Positions 41,641 through 51,195 of a stretch of 64,000 nucleotides of DNA are shown here, in pieces. A model generated the notes under the pieces. The model made no database searches and was not told the origin of the DNA. It saw nothing but the letters and a program-made list of their open reading frames with translations. The DNA is from Micromonospora kangleipakensis (GTDB lineage: Bacteria; Actinomycetota; Actinomycetes; Mycobacteriales; Micromonosporaceae): positions 1,922,001-1,986,000 of the forward strand of contig NZ_SHLD01000001.1 in NCBI RefSeq assembly GCF_004217615.1. The letters run 5' to 3'. How positions within the stretch are numbered: the stretch's first letter is position 1; each line of letters begins with the position of its first letter. A program made the position numbers and the translations under genes.

Positions 41641-43929
41641 GTGCTGCCGCAGGACGTGAGCCGCGCCGTCGTGGCCCGTCCCACGCTGTCCGGCCGCGTC
41701 GGTCTCGTCGCGGCCGCGGTCGTCGTACTCGGGGAAGCCTGCTGGCTGCTGGCCGGGCTGCCCGGTGCGGCCCTCGCCAGCGACCTGGGAGCGGTGGCCG
41801 TCGCGGCCTGGGCGGCGGTCGCCTGCGTCGGCGTGGCCCGCCGGCACCCGGTGGCGCTGCGCCGGTTCTGGACCCTGCTCGCGGTCACCATGGCGCTCGC
41901 CGCGCTCGGCCGGGTGCTGTGGATGGTGCAGCGGCTCAACGGGCACCAGCTGCCGCACAACCCGCTGATCGGTGGCATCTTCACCGCCGGCATCATCACC
42001 GGCACCGCTGCGCTGCTCTGCTCCCTGGCCGCCCCGCACAGCCTGATCGGGCAGGCCCGGACCCTGCTCGACGGGGTGATCGTCGGGCTGGCCCTGATCC
42101 CGATCGGCTGGGTGGTGGTGTTCCGCGACGTCGCCGCCGCCGACCTCGCCGACCCGCTGCGCACCTTCGGCCTGCTCTACCCGATGTTCGACCTGATGCA
42201 GCTGACCATCCTGGTCGCGGTCGCCGGGCCGTCCCGGCCGATGTGGCGGCCGTTGACCGTGATCGGGGCGAGCCTGGCCATCCGGGCCGCCGCCGACACG
42301 GCCTACGTCTCGCTCGTCGCGCACGGCAGCTACACGCCCGGTCACCCGATCGACCTGTGCTGGCCGCTGAGCTACCTGCTGATCGGCGCCGCCACCACGT
42401 GCCCGCCGCCCACCGGCAGTGGCGGCGGTGAGGAGACCGCCGAGTCGCCGCTGCCGCCCTGGTGGCGGGTGGCACTGCCGTACCTGCCGGTCGGCGGGGC
42501 GATCGTCGCGGTGGGGCTCGCCCGCCGGCCCACCGGGCAGACCCCGCATCTGATCTTCCTCGGCATGATGGCACTGCTCGGCGTGCTGGCGCTACGCCAG
42601 GGGCTGGCCGCCAACGAGAACCTGCGGCTGGTGGCCCGGCTGCGCCGGCTCGCCTACTCCGACCAGCTCACCGACCTGCCCAACCGGCTGACCTTCAACC
42701 GGCGGCTGCGCCGCGCCCTGCGCGACGACGCGCCGGTCGCCGTGCTGCTGCTCGACCTGGACGGGTTCAAGCAGGTCAACGACCGCTTCGGGCACGTCAC
42801 CGGCGACCGGCTGCTGACCAGCATCGCCGAGCGGATGCGGGACGCCACCGGCGCCGACGGGATGATCGCCCGGCTCGGCGGCGACGAGTTCGCGGTGCTG
42901 GTCCACGGCGACCGGCCGGTGCCGCCGGAGCGGCTCGCCGAGCGGCTGCTCACCGCCCTGGAGCCGCTGCCCGGCGAGGAGGACCTCGGCCTCAACCCGT
43001 CGGCGAGCATCGGCATCGCCGAGTACGGGCCGCAGCACACCTCCCACACCGACCTGCTCCGCGACGCCGACATCGCCATGTACGCGGCCAAGGCGGCCGG
43101 CAAGTCCGCGTACCGGACGTGCACCCCGGCGCTGCGCGAGTCGGCGGTGACCCGCGCGGAGCTGATCGCCGACCTGCGCCGCGCCGTCGACGAGGGGCAG
43201 CTCCACCTGGAGTACCAGCCCATCGTCGACCTGGCCACCGGCGCGGTACGCAGCGTCGAGGCGCTGATCCGCTGGCGGCACCCCCGGCTCGGGCTGCTGG
43301 CCCCGGCCCGCTTCCTGCCGCTGGCCGAGGAGACCGGGCTGATCCTGCCGGTCGACCGCTGGGTGATCCACGAGGCGTGCCGGGCCGCGGCGGCCTGGCG
43401 GGAACGCGCACCCCAGGTGACCGTCGCGGTGAACATCGCCGCCGCGCACCTGCGCCGGCCCGACCTGATCGCCACGGTCACCGCCGCCACCGCCGGCGCC
43501 GGCCTGCCGCCGCGCGCGCTCACCCTGGAGCTCACCGAGTCGGCGCTGATCGAGGGGAGCGACGCGGTGCTGGACCGGCTGCGCCAGCTCCGCGAGCTGG
43601 GCATCCGGATCGCCATCGACGACTTCGGCACCGGCTACTCCTCGCTGAGCTACCTGCACCGGATCCCGGCCACCGAGCTGAAGGTCGACCGGTCCTTCGT
43701 GGCCCGGCTCGGCACCGAGGACCCCCGGGCGTACGCCACGGTGGACATGGTCAACCGGCTCGCCGCCGCGTTCGACCTGGCCGTGGTGGCCGAAGGGGTG
43801 GAGACCGACGCGCAGCACGCGGCGGTCACCGCGATCGGCTGCGTGCACGGCCAGGGCTGGCGGTACGGCCGCCCGGCCGCCCTGCCAGAACTGCTGACCA
43901 CGCTGACCCCGGTCGACGTCGTCCGCTGA
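41641..43929 (+). CDS. Membrane GGDEF-EAL protein (c-di-GMP turnover)
   Basis: A 762-residue protein. About ten membrane spans (1-340) form an N-terminal sensory region. A GGDEF domain with intact RLGGDEF (413-417) follows, then an EAL domain with E540-A-L, NIAAAHLRRP, LTLELTES, IAIDDFGTGYSSLSYLH, LKVDRSFV and VVAEGVET all conserved. Both active sites look intact, so it may both make and degrade cyclic di-GMP; the terminal GCVHGQGWRYGRP loop departs slightly from the usual GCxxxQGY. GTG 41641 has GGAG 9 bp upstream; earlier codons to 41566 lack coding bias. It is transcribed alone. Confidence 0.9.
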   Translation: MLPQDVSRAVVARPTLSGRVGLVAAAVVVLGEACWLLAGLPGAALASDLGAVAVAAWAAVACVGVARRHPVALRRFWTLLAVTMALAALGRVLWMVQRLNGHQLPHNPLIGGIFTAGIITGTAALLCSLAAPHSLIGQARTLLDGVIVGLALIPIGWVVVFRDVAAADLADPLRTFGLLYPMFDLMQLTILVAVAGPSRPMWRPLTVIGASLAIRAAADTAYVSLVAHGSYTPGHPIDLCWPLSYLLIGAATTCPPPTGSGGGEETAESPLPPWWRVALPYLPVGGAIVAVGLARRPTGQTPHLIFLGMMALLGVLALRQGLAANENLRLVARLRRLAYSDQLTDLPNRLTFNRRLRRALRDDAPVAVLLLDLDGFKQVNDRFGHVTGDRLLTSIAERMRDATGADGMIARLGGDEFAVLVHGDRPVPPERLAERLLTALEPLPGEEDLGLNPSASIGIAEYGPQHTSHTDLLRDADIAMYAAKAAGKSAYRTCTPALRESAVTRAELIADLRRAVDEGQLHLEYQPIVDLATGAVRSVEALIRWRHPRLGLLAPARFLPLAEETGLILPVDRWVIHEACRAAAAWRERAPQVTVAVNIAAAHLRRPDLIATVTAATAGAGLPPRALTLELTESALIEGSDAVLDRLRQLRELGIRIAIDDFGTGYSSLSYLHRIPATELKVDRSFVARLGTEDPRAYATVDMVNRLAAAFDLAVVAEGVETDAQHAAVTAIGCVHGQGWRYGRPAALPELLTTLTPVDVVR

Positions 43930-44066
43930 CCCCGGCAACCCGGCCCGCCCGAGGCAGGTCGAAGGTCCCGGGCCGGACAGGGGGTTCGGCCCTGCTCCGG
44001 GCACCCCGCCGACCGCCACGATGGGACGGTCACCGAGAAGCGCCACCATCCTTTCAGGAGCCCCCC

Positions 44067-44705
44067 ATGAAGCGACGGACGTTGGATCTGCTGTTCAGCA
44101 TCGGCGGGCTGGGCCTTGCGGTCCTGCTGCTCGTCGTGGGCATCGTCCTGACGACGAACGCCAACTTCGCCAACACCTACGTGCACGACCAGCTCGGCGC
44201 CCAGCACATCAGCTTCAAGCCGGCCGACACCCTCACCGACGAGGAGAAGAAGTCCGACTGCCTGCGCGAGTACGCCGGTCAGCAGCTCACCACCGGCAAG
44301 CAGGCCGAGTGCTACGCGAACGAGTTCATCGGCCTGCACCTGAAGTCGATCGGCGGCGGCAAGACGTACGCCGACCTGGGCGGCCCGCAGACCGCGCTGA
44401 GGGAGCAGGTGGCCCAGGCCGAGCAGACCAAGGCCGCGAACCTGGCCGACCTGCAGAAGCAGCTCGCCGACGTCACCGCGCAGCGGGAGACGGTCTTCAA
44501 GGGCGAGACGCTGCGCGGTCTGCTGCTCACCTCGTACGGCTTCAGTGAGTTCGGCCGCAAGGCCGGCCAGGGCGCCCTGGCCATGTACCTCGGCGCGGCG
44601 CTGCTCCTGCTGCTGTCGCTCGCCGGCCTGCTGCACGCCTTCCGGACCCCGGCCAGTGAGACGTTCGCCGCCCCCGAGCAGGCCCGGGACCGCGTCACCA
44701 CCTGA
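44067..44705 (+). CDS. Conserved two-span membrane protein
   Basis: A 212-residue protein with a membrane helix near each end (9-30 and about 172-190). The extracytoplasmic middle contains a coiled-coil-like stretch (REQVAQAEQTKAANLADLQKQ) and two cysteines (DCLREY, ECYANEF). No function is known; similar proteins occur in actinobacteria. AGGAG precedes ATG 44067 and a terminator follows. Confidence 0.75.
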   Translation: MKRRTLDLLFSIGGLGLAVLLLVVGIVLTTNANFANTYVHDQLGAQHISFKPADTLTDEEKKSDCLREYAGQQLTTGKQAECYANEFIGLHLKSIGGGKTYADLGGPQTALREQVAQAEQTKAANLADLQKQLADVTAQRETVFKGETLRGLLLTSYGFSEFGRKAGQGALAMYLGAALLLLLSLAGLLHAFRTPASETFAAPEQARDRVTT

Positions 44706-44723
44706 CCCGATCAGCCGCACCCG

Positions 44724-44764
44724 CCGCCCCCGGCCTCCCACCCGCTTCGGGAGACCGGGGGCGG
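44724..44764. terminator. Terminator after the 44067 gene
   Basis: CCGCCCCCGGCCTCCC pairs with GGGAGACCGGGGGCGG at 15 of 16 positions around a 9-nt loop. Confidence 0.7.
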
Positions 44765-44808
44765 CCGTGTTCCCGCACACGTCCGTCGGCCCGGTCCCAG
44801 AATTGGGG

Positions 44809-44830
44809 TTGACCCTCACGTAACGGCAGG
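44809..44830 (+). promoter_or_regulatory. TipA-like autoregulated promoter
   Basis: TTGACCCTCACGTAACGGCAGG contains a -35 box followed by an imperfect inverted repeat (CCTCACGT-a-ACGgcAGG). As I recall it, this closely matches the Streptomyces tipA promoter, in which the MerR-type TipA protein binds such a repeat. The TipA-type gene starts 32 bp downstream. Confidence 0.6.
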
Positions 44831-44861
44831 CGGGAGCCTTGGTCGCGGAAGGGAGGGAACC

Positions 44862-45620
44862 ATGGCGTACACGGTGGGTCAGGTGGCGAAGCTGGCCGGG
44901 GTGACGGTGCGGACGCTGCACCACTACGACGAGATCGGCCTGCTCTCGCCGAGCGGGCGCACCTCGGCCGGCTACCGCCGCTACGACGACGCGGACCTGG
45001 AGCGGTTGCAGGTCGTCCGCTACTACCGGGAGCTGGGGTTCCCGTTGGACGAGATCGCCGCGATCCTCGACGACCCGGATGCGGACCCGGCGGCGCACCT
45101 GCGCCGGCAGCACGAGCTGCTCACCGGGCAGATCGGGAAGCTTCAGGACATGGTGGCGGCGATCGAGCTCGCGATGGAGGCGAGAAGGATGGGGATTCAA
45201 CTGACGCCGGAGGAGCGGTTCGAGGTCTTCGGGGACTTCGACCCGGACGCGCACGCCGAGGAGGCGGAGCAGCGGTGGGGCGGCACCGAGGCGTACCGGG
45301 AGTCGACCCGGCGCACCGCCGGCTACTCGAAGGAGGACTGGCTGCGCAACAAGGCCGAGAACGAGGAGTGGGGGCGGCGTGTCGCCGCGGTCATGGACTC
45401 GGGCGCGCCGGCCGACAGTCCGGCGGCGATGGAGCTGGCCGAGGAGCACCGGCAGCTGATCAGCCGCTGGTTCTACGAGTGCTCGTACGAGATCCACACC
45501 GGGCTGGCCGACATGTACGTGGCGGACCCGCGGTTCACCGCGTACTTCGAGAAGATCCGGCCGGGGCTGGCCGAGTACCTGAGCGAGGCCATCCACGCCA
45601 ACGCGATCAGCCGGGCCTGA
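44862..45620 (+). CDS. MerR/TipA-type regulator with TipAS domain
   Basis: A 252-residue regulator. The MerR DNA-binding domain (YTVGQVAKLAGVTVRTLHHYD, GYRRYDDADLERLQVVRYYR) and dimerisation helix are followed by a TipAS/SkgA effector domain (about 115-248: YSKEDWLRNKAENEEWG, RWFYECSYEIHTGLADMYVADPRF). TipA proteins bind thiopeptides and related ligands and activate their own promoter. The conserved Cys in the TipAS segment is retained. ATG 44862 is used. Confidence 0.88.
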   Translation: MAYTVGQVAKLAGVTVRTLHHYDEIGLLSPSGRTSAGYRRYDDADLERLQVVRYYRELGFPLDEIAAILDDPDADPAAHLRRQHELLTGQIGKLQDMVAAIELAMEARRMGIQLTPEERFEVFGDFDPDAHAEEAEQRWGGTEAYRESTRRTAGYSKEDWLRNKAENEEWGRRVAAVMDSGAPADSPAAMELAEEHRQLISRWFYECSYEIHTGLADMYVADPRFTAYFEKIRPGLAEYLSEAIHANAISRA

Positions 45621-45677
45621 CGCTGCCGAGCTGCGACCATGGGCGCTGAGGTGTCCGCTCAGCCCGGGAGGTCCACA

Positions 45678-45962
45678 GTGCTCATCGTCGCCGGCAGTCT
45701 CTATGTCGACCCGGACGGCCGGGACGCCTACCTGGCCTCCTGTGTGGAAGCGGTCCGGCAGGCGCGCTCCGCCCCGGGCTGCATCGACTTCGCGGTCAGC
45801 GCGGACCTGGTCGAGCCGGGCCGGATCAACGTCTACGAGCGGTGGGAGACCGACGAGCAGTTGCTCGACTTCCGTGGCTCCGGCCCGTCTGAGGAGCAGA
45901 CGGTGGCGATCCTCGGCGCCGAGGTGCACCGGTACCGCGTCTCCGGCGTCGAGGCCCCCTGA
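45678..45962 (+). CDS. Antibiotic biosynthesis monooxygenase (ABM) domain protein
   Basis: A 94-residue ferredoxin-like ABM/YgiN-type protein: LIVAGSLYVDPDGRDAYLAS, PGCIDFAVSADLVEPGRINVYERW and FRGSGPSEEQ. Members oxidise quinols or act without known substrate. GGGAGG six bases before GTG 45678 decides the start over an ATG at 45651-type upstream codons. It ends 12 bp before a bidirectional terminator. Confidence 0.82.
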   Translation: MLIVAGSLYVDPDGRDAYLASCVEAVRQARSAPGCIDFAVSADLVEPGRINVYERWETDEQLLDFRGSGPSEEQTVAILGAEVHRYRVSGVEAP

Positions 45963-45974
45963 GTTGCCGGGCGT

Positions 45975-46009
45975 CCGGCCCTGGCGGCGGCCACCACCGC
46001 CAGGGCCGG
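45975..46009. terminator. Bidirectional terminator
   Basis: CCGGCCCTGGCGG (45975-45987) and CCGCCAGGGCCGG (45997-46009) form a perfect 13-bp stem between convergent genes. Confidence 0.8.
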
Positions 46010-46016
46010 AGAGCCG

Positions 46017-47549
46017 CTACAGAATCAGGTCGAGCAGCAGGACGCCGACGAACCCGACCACCGAGATGATCGTCTCCATCACCGACCAGCTCTTGATGGT
46101 CTGCCCGACCGTCAGCCCGAAGTACTCCTTGACCAGCCAGAATCCGGCGTCGTTGACGTGCGAGAAGAACAGCGATCCACAGCCGATGGCCAGCGCCAGC
46201 AGCGCCACCTCCGGTCCCTGGAGCGTGGCGGCCAACGGCGCGACGATGCCGGCGGCCGTGATGGTGGCGACGGTGGCCGAGCCGGTGGCGACCCGGATGC
46301 CGACCGCGACCAGCCAGCCCAGCAGCAGCGGGGAGAGGTTGGCGTCCTTGGCCGCGTCGGCGACCAGGTTGCCCACGCCCGCGTCGACCAGCACCTGCTT
46401 GAAGCCGCCGCCGGCGGCGACGATCAGCAGGATGCCGGCGATCGGCGGCAGCGACCCGCCGAGGAAGCCCGAGACCTGGGAGCGGCTGAAACCGGTCCGG
46501 TAGCCGAGGAAGATCATCGCGAAGATGACGCCGGCCAGCAGGGCGACGATCGGGGTTCCGATGATGTCCAGCGTCTTGCGTCCCGCGGTGCCCTTGTCGA
46601 GGGTCAGCTCGCCGATCGCGCGCAGCAGCATCAGCGCCACCGGCAGCAGGACCGTGACGACCGCGGCCCACAGGGCGGGTGCCCGGCGCGCGCGTACCCG
46701 CTCGGTGGCGGCCTCGTCGATGAGCTCGCCGGGGTGGCCGGTGCCGGGGTTGATGAGGTCGTCCTCGGCGACCAGGTCCCCATCGGCGTCGACCGGGCCG
46801 CGGCCGGTGGCCGCGGGCCCCCGCCGGCCGGCCGGGGTCAGCGGTCGTCGGGTGGGCAGCAGCGCCTCCGGCGCGGTGGCGGGCACGTAGCGGGCGATGA
46901 AGTTGCCGAAGACCGGACCGGCGATGATCACCGTCGGAATGGCCACCAGGAGGCCCAGCGCGAGGGTCTGGCCGAGGTTGGCGCCGAGGGCGTCGATCGC
47001 GACCAGCGGGCCCGGGTGCGGCGGCACCAGGCCGTGCAGCACCGACAGGCCGGCCAGCGCCGGGATGCCGATCTTCATCAGCGGTACGTCGGTCCGCCGG
47101 GACACCAGCAGCACGATCGGCACCAGCAGCACCACGCCGACCTCGAAGAAGAGCGGCAGCCCGATCAGGGCGGCCACCCCGGCCATCGCCCAGGGCAGGG
47201 CCGTGCCGGAGACCCGGCTGACCACCCGTTCGACGATGCTGTCCGCCCCGCCGGACTCGGCGAGCAGGCCGCCGATCATCGCGCCCAGGGCGATCAGCAG
47301 GCCGACCCCGCCCACGGTGGAGCCGACCCCGCCGCTGAACGAGGTGATGATCTTGTCGGCTGACACGCCGGCGACCACGCCGAGCACGGCCGCGCCCAGG
47401 ATGAGCGACAGGAACGGGTGCACCTTGCCCCAGGCGATGAGCAGCACCACCGCGGCGATGCCCAGCAGGGCCGCGATGATCAGTTGGGTGTTCCCGGCGT
47501 CGGTGAGCGGTTCCGCCGGTGCGGCGAGCAATGTGACCACGGTTATCAC
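46017..47549 (-). CDS. gntP: GntP-family gluconate:H+ symporter
   Basis: A 510-residue permease with about 12-14 membrane spans. GntP family features include SADKIITSFSGGVGSTVGGVGLLIALGAMIGGLLAESGGAD-like segments, GLPLFFEVGVVLL, LVPPHPGPLVAID and the C-terminal SHVNDAGFWLVKEYFGLT. It imports gluconate. A charged cytoplasmic loop (about 235-300) is longer than in enteric GntP. It lies 39 bp downstream of gntK in the same operon. The GTG at 47549 is used. Confidence 0.92.
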   Translation of the reverse strand: MITVVTLLAAPAEPLTDAGNTQLIIAALLGIAAVVLLIAWGKVHPFLSLILGAAVLGVVAGVSADKIITSFSGGVGSTVGGVGLLIALGAMIGGLLAESGGADSIVERVVSRVSGTALPWAMAGVAALIGLPLFFEVGVVLLVPIVLLVSRRTDVPLMKIGIPALAGLSVLHGLVPPHPGPLVAIDALGANLGQTLALGLLVAIPTVIIAGPVFGNFIARYVPATAPEALLPTRRPLTPAGRRGPAATGRGPVDADGDLVAEDDLINPGTGHPGELIDEAATERVRARRAPALWAAVVTVLLPVALMLLRAIGELTLDKGTAGRKTLDIIGTPIVALLAGVIFAMIFLGYRTGFSRSQVSGFLGGSLPPIAGILLIVAAGGGFKQVLVDAGVGNLVADAAKDANLSPLLLGWLVAVGIRVATGSATVATITAAGIVAPLAATLQGPEVALLALAIGCGSLFFSHVNDAGFWLVKEYFGLTVGQTIKSWSVMETIISVVGFVGVLLLDLIL

Positions 47550-47588
47550 GACCTTCGGTAGTCGTCCGTGCCGGACTGGGACGGGCGA

Positions 47589-49133
47589 TCACACAGGAGC
47601 GGTGGGTGCTGGCTCCGGCGGCAGGCTCGGCGCCAGCCGTCGCAGCGACGCGAACGTCGGAACGAGCGCGTCGTACAGCTCGGAGAAGAGCGGCAGCAGG
47701 GCCGCGTAGGTCGCCGCCGAGGCCGGGTCGGGGCGTACCGTCTCGTCGATCTCCACCAGGTCGGCGGCGACGTCGATCGAGTCGATCAGGCCGAGGGCCT
47801 GCATGCCGAGCAGCGCGGCGCCGAAGCTGGACCCCTCGTGCCCGGCGGGGAAGCGCACCGGCATGCCGAGCGCGTCGGCGAGGATCTGCCGCCACAGCGG
47901 GCTGCGGGCGAAGCCGCCGCTGGCCCGGATCTCCCGGACCTCGTTGCCGGCCGCCCGCACCGAGCCCAGGACCAGGGCGAGCTGCTGGCAGACCCCCTCC
48001 AGCGCGGCCCGGACCAGGTGCTCGCGCCGGTGGCCGTGGGTCAACCCGACGTACGCGCCACGGGGCAGCGCGCTCCAGTGCGGCGCCCGCTCGCTGAGCA
48101 GGTACGGCAGCATGATCAGCCCGCCGGAGCCGACCGGCGCCCGGGCGGCCAGGTCGAGCAGCTCCTCCTCGGCGTGCTCGCCCAGCTCGGGGGCGAGCGC
48201 CTCGCCGGCCCACTGCAGCACGATGCCGCCGTTGTTGATCGCCCCGCCGACCACCCAGCGGCGCTCGGTGAGCGCGTAGCAGAACACGCCGCCGAGCGGG
48301 TCGACGGCGGGCCGCTCGACGGCCACCCGCATCGCCCCGGAGGTGCCGATCGAGCAGGCCACCACGCCGGGCTTGACGGCGCCGAGGCCGAGGTTGGCCA
48401 GCGGGCCGTCGCCGGCGCCGACGACGACGGGGGTGGTCGCGGGCAGGCCGGTCGCCGCGGCCGCCTCGGCGGTGAGGCCGGGCAGCACGGTGGTGGTCGG
48501 GACCAGCTGCGGCAACTGCTCCTCGGTGATCCCGGCGATGCGCAGCGCCTGCGCGTCCCAGGCCAGCTTGTGGATGTCCATCAGGCCGGTGGCGGAGGCG
48601 ACCGAGTGGTCGATGACCAGCGCCTCGGCGAGACGCAGCAGCACGTAGTCCTTGATGCCGACCCAGTGCGCGACCCGCTCGAAGAGCTTCGGCTCCTGCT
48701 CGGCGTACCAGACCAGCTTGGGCAGCGGCGCCATCGGGTGCACGGGCGTGCCGGTGCGGCGGTGCAGGGCCAGCCCGGACGGCGCGGCGCGCAGCCGCTC
48801 GGCCTGGGCACTGGCCCGGGAGTCCGCCCAGGTGATCGACGGGGTGAGCGGGGTGCCGTCGGCGGCCAGGCCGATCAGGCTGTGCATGGCGGTGCTGAAC
48901 GACAGCCCGGCGATCGGCTCGGGCAGCTCGGCGACCACGGACCGGACCGACTCGACCACCGCGTCGAAGATCAGCGCGGGGTCCTGCTCGGCGTAGCCCG
49001 GGTGCGGTTCGTCGAGCGGGTAGCCGACCGAGTGCGCGGCGAGCTGCCGCCCCTCGGTGTCGTACGCGACGACCTTGGTGCTGGTGGTGCCGATGTCCAC
49101 GCCGACCACGACGGTGGAGGTCGTGTCGCCCAT
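47589..49133 (-). CDS. gntK: FGGY-family gluconokinase
   Basis: A 514-residue sugar kinase of the FGGY family. The N-terminal phosphate loop is VVGVDIGTTSTKVVAYD. The carbohydrate domain contains GLSFSTAMHSLIGL and TWADSRAS, and the C-terminal ATP domain contains VGAGDGPLANLG, CSIGTSGA and EIRASGGFARSPLWRQILAD. It phosphorylates gluconate for the pentose phosphate pathway, supported by the downstream gntP. AGGAGGTGA precedes ATG 49133. No GntR regulator lies alongside. Confidence 0.9.
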   Translation of the reverse strand: MGDTTSTVVVGVDIGTTSTKVVAYDTEGRQLAAHSVGYPLDEPHPGYAEQDPALIFDAVVESVRSVVAELPEPIAGLSFSTAMHSLIGLAADGTPLTPSITWADSRASAQAERLRAAPSGLALHRRTGTPVHPMAPLPKLVWYAEQEPKLFERVAHWVGIKDYVLLRLAEALVIDHSVASATGLMDIHKLAWDAQALRIAGITEEQLPQLVPTTTVLPGLTAEAAAATGLPATTPVVVGAGDGPLANLGLGAVKPGVVACSIGTSGAMRVAVERPAVDPLGGVFCYALTERRWVVGGAINNGGIVLQWAGEALAPELGEHAEEELLDLAARAPVGSGGLIMLPYLLSERAPHWSALPRGAYVGLTHGHRREHLVRAALEGVCQQLALVLGSVRAAGNEVREIRASGGFARSPLWRQILADALGMPVRFPAGHEGSSFGAALLGMQALGLIDSIDVAADLVEIDETVRPDPASAATYAALLPLFSELYDALVPTFASLRRLAPSLPPEPAPTAPV

Positions 49134-49396
49134 CGGTTCACCTCCTCGCCCCGAGGGCCACGGCGCACCCCGGCTTGCGGCTGACGTTACCGACGCCGTG
49201 ACCCCCTCGCACGGTGAAGCGGCCCGACCCGGCGTACCCGGTCCGGCCCAGGAATCGACGCAGCGGATTCCGCCTATCGTGCGGGTCAATCCACCGATCG
49301 GCCAGATTAATGACTTTCGCGTGTCTTTTCGGTCTTCCGTCGTAGTTGATGTGAATGACACCCCGATTGGTGGACTCGCGCGGCGGAGGAGTCGGC

Positions 49397-50569
49397 GTGG
49401 CGAAGACTGATTCGACGGGTTCCACATGGCGGTACCGGTGGGCGTACCGGCAGAACGAACGGCGGCAGCGGGCCTTCCGCGACGCCGACGAGGCGTGGCG
49501 GCGGCGCGACGACGAGCTGCGCCGGCTGCGTGCCCTCGCCGGCTCCTTCCAGGGATCGGTGGAGGCCGGCGTCGGCCTGCCGATTGAGCTGGCCCCCGGC
49601 GAGGTCGTCTTCTGGACGCTGCCCGCCGCGCAGCTGGTCGAGGTGCGGCACACCGCCGTGCTGCCGGCCCCCGAGCTGACCATCGACCCGGACCCGCTGG
49701 CGGTGCGCCCGCGCCGCCCGGAAGGCCTCAAGGTCACCGACGCGGGGCTCGCCGTCCTCACCAACCGCCGGCTGGTGCTGCTCGGCGGGCGCGGCCGGCG
49801 CGACTGGGCGTACGGGCGGATGACCGGCCTGGCCCACGACCCGGCGGCCCCGGTGACGCTGATCCAGGTGCTCGACCGGCGGCGCACCTCCGGGCTGCTG
49901 CTGCCGACCGGCGCGGTCGCCGACTTCCGGTTCAAGCTGACCCTGGCCTTCGCCGACGCGATCGAACAGCGCGCCGCCGTGGTCGCCCAGCTCGACGAGC
50001 TGATCGCCGAACACACGCAGACCCAGCCGTTCCGGCCGGGCATCGTCACCCCGGCGCAGGCCCGGTTCAGCGCGCGGGTGCCGGGCGGCCGGCGTACCGT
50101 CGCGGTGGCGGCGGCCCTCGCCCTGGTCGTGCCGGCGATGCTCTTCGAGTCCGACCCGCCGGTGCGGCCCGGCTCGGACGTCGCCTCCGCCGCCACCCCG
50201 GCGGCCACCGCGACGCCCACGCCCCGACCGGTCGCCCCCGTAGTGCGGGTCGAGACCACGATCGCGCCCAAGCCCCGGAAGCGGACCGGCGCCGCGCCGA
50301 CCCCCTCGCAGTCCCGTACCGCCGCGCCGCAGCTCGCCGGCGAACGCCGCTGCGGCGCCCCGGCGAACCCCTTCGGGTACGACTACTGCGGCGGCTCCCG
50401 GATCCGGAAGCCGGCCGAGCGGATCTGCGACTACTTCGAGTGCGTCCCGGGCTTCTGGTCCGGCCGCGGCTACGTCGTGCAGTGCCGCGACGGGATGCTC
50501 AGCCTCACCGGCGGCCAGGCGACGGCCTGCGCGGGCCGCCAGGGCGTCCGCCGCACCCTCTGGACCTGA
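49397..50569 (+). CDS. PH-like/Cys-rich single-span membrane protein, copy 1
   Basis: A 390-residue protein of unknown family. A basic N-terminus (WRYRWAYRQNERRQRAFRDAD) leads to a bacterial PH-like region (VTDAGLAVLTNRRLVLLGG, WAYGRMTGLAHDP). One membrane helix (about 232-252) and a Pro/Thr-rich stalk follow. A short extracytoplasmic C-domain has six cysteines (CGAPANPFGYDYCGG, CDYFECVPGFW, CRDG, ACAG). GGAGGAG precedes GTG 49397. A diverged paralog with the same order lies at 51196-52506. A link from cytoplasm to surface is suggested, but the function is unknown. Confidence 0.75.
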   Translation: MAKTDSTGSTWRYRWAYRQNERRQRAFRDADEAWRRRDDELRRLRALAGSFQGSVEAGVGLPIELAPGEVVFWTLPAAQLVEVRHTAVLPAPELTIDPDPLAVRPRRPEGLKVTDAGLAVLTNRRLVLLGGRGRRDWAYGRMTGLAHDPAAPVTLIQVLDRRRTSGLLLPTGAVADFRFKLTLAFADAIEQRAAVVAQLDELIAEHTQTQPFRPGIVTPAQARFSARVPGGRRTVAVAAALALVVPAMLFESDPPVRPGSDVASAATPAATATPTPRPVAPVVRVETTIAPKPRKRTGAAPTPSQSRTAAPQLAGERRCGAPANPFGYDYCGGSRIRKPAERICDYFECVPGFWSGRGYVVQCRDGMLSLTGGQATACAGRQGVRRTLWT

Positions 50570-50573
50570 CCCC

Positions 50574-51017
50574 CTACGACTGGCCTCGGCCGCCGAAGTC
50601 GGGGACGGTGAGCGTGCCGTCCTCGGCGAGCGGGAAGCCCGGGTTCCAGGCGACCTCCCACAGGTGACCGTCCGGGTCGGTGAAGCAGCCGGCGTACCCG
50701 CCGTAGAAGGTCTCCCGGGCCGGTCGGGTCACCGTCGCCCCGGCCTCCGCCGCCTCGCGCAGGACCGCGTCGACCTCCTCGCGGCTGCGCACGTTCTGCG
50801 CCAGGCCCAGCCCGCCGAACCCGTCGCCGCCCCGGTCGGTCAGGCCGGCGTCGTCGGCCAGCTTGTCCCGCCCCCAGAGCACCAGGGCCAGCCCGCCGGC
50901 CTGGAAGAAGACGGTCTCCTCGACCTCCTGGCCCCGCCAGCCGAGCCGCTCGTAGAAGGCCCGGGCCCGGGCCAGGTCGGTCACCCCGAGGGTGACCAGG
51001 CTGATGCGTTGCTCCAT
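50574..51017 (-). CDS. VOC-family (glyoxalase-like) protein
   Basis: A 147-residue vicinal oxygen chelate protein: SLVTLGVTDLARARAFYERLGW, FFQAGGLALVLWG and the C-terminal FTDPDGHLWEVAWNP with a metal-ligand Glu. It could be a glyoxalase, resistance protein or dioxygenase; the substrate is unknown. ATG 51017 is used. It is inserted between the two paralogous PH-like genes on the opposite strand. Confidence 0.88.
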   Translation of the reverse strand: MEQRISLVTLGVTDLARARAFYERLGWRGQEVEETVFFQAGGLALVLWGRDKLADDAGLTDRGGDGFGGLGLAQNVRSREEVDAVLREAAEAGATVTRPARETFYGGYAGCFTDPDGHLWEVAWNPGFPLAEDGTLTVPDFGGRGQS

Positions 51018-51195
51018 GTCTTGACCGTATCGACTCGTCCCGCCGGGGCTCGGGCCAGCGCCGCCACCCGTCCGCCATCCACCGTTCGACCGCCATGAAT
51101 CCACCGAACCGGCCCACGGCGATGGCGTGTCCTGCGGCGGCCCGGACGGTTGTACCAGGCGGACGCGGAAACCCCTCGCGATGAGAGGCGACACG

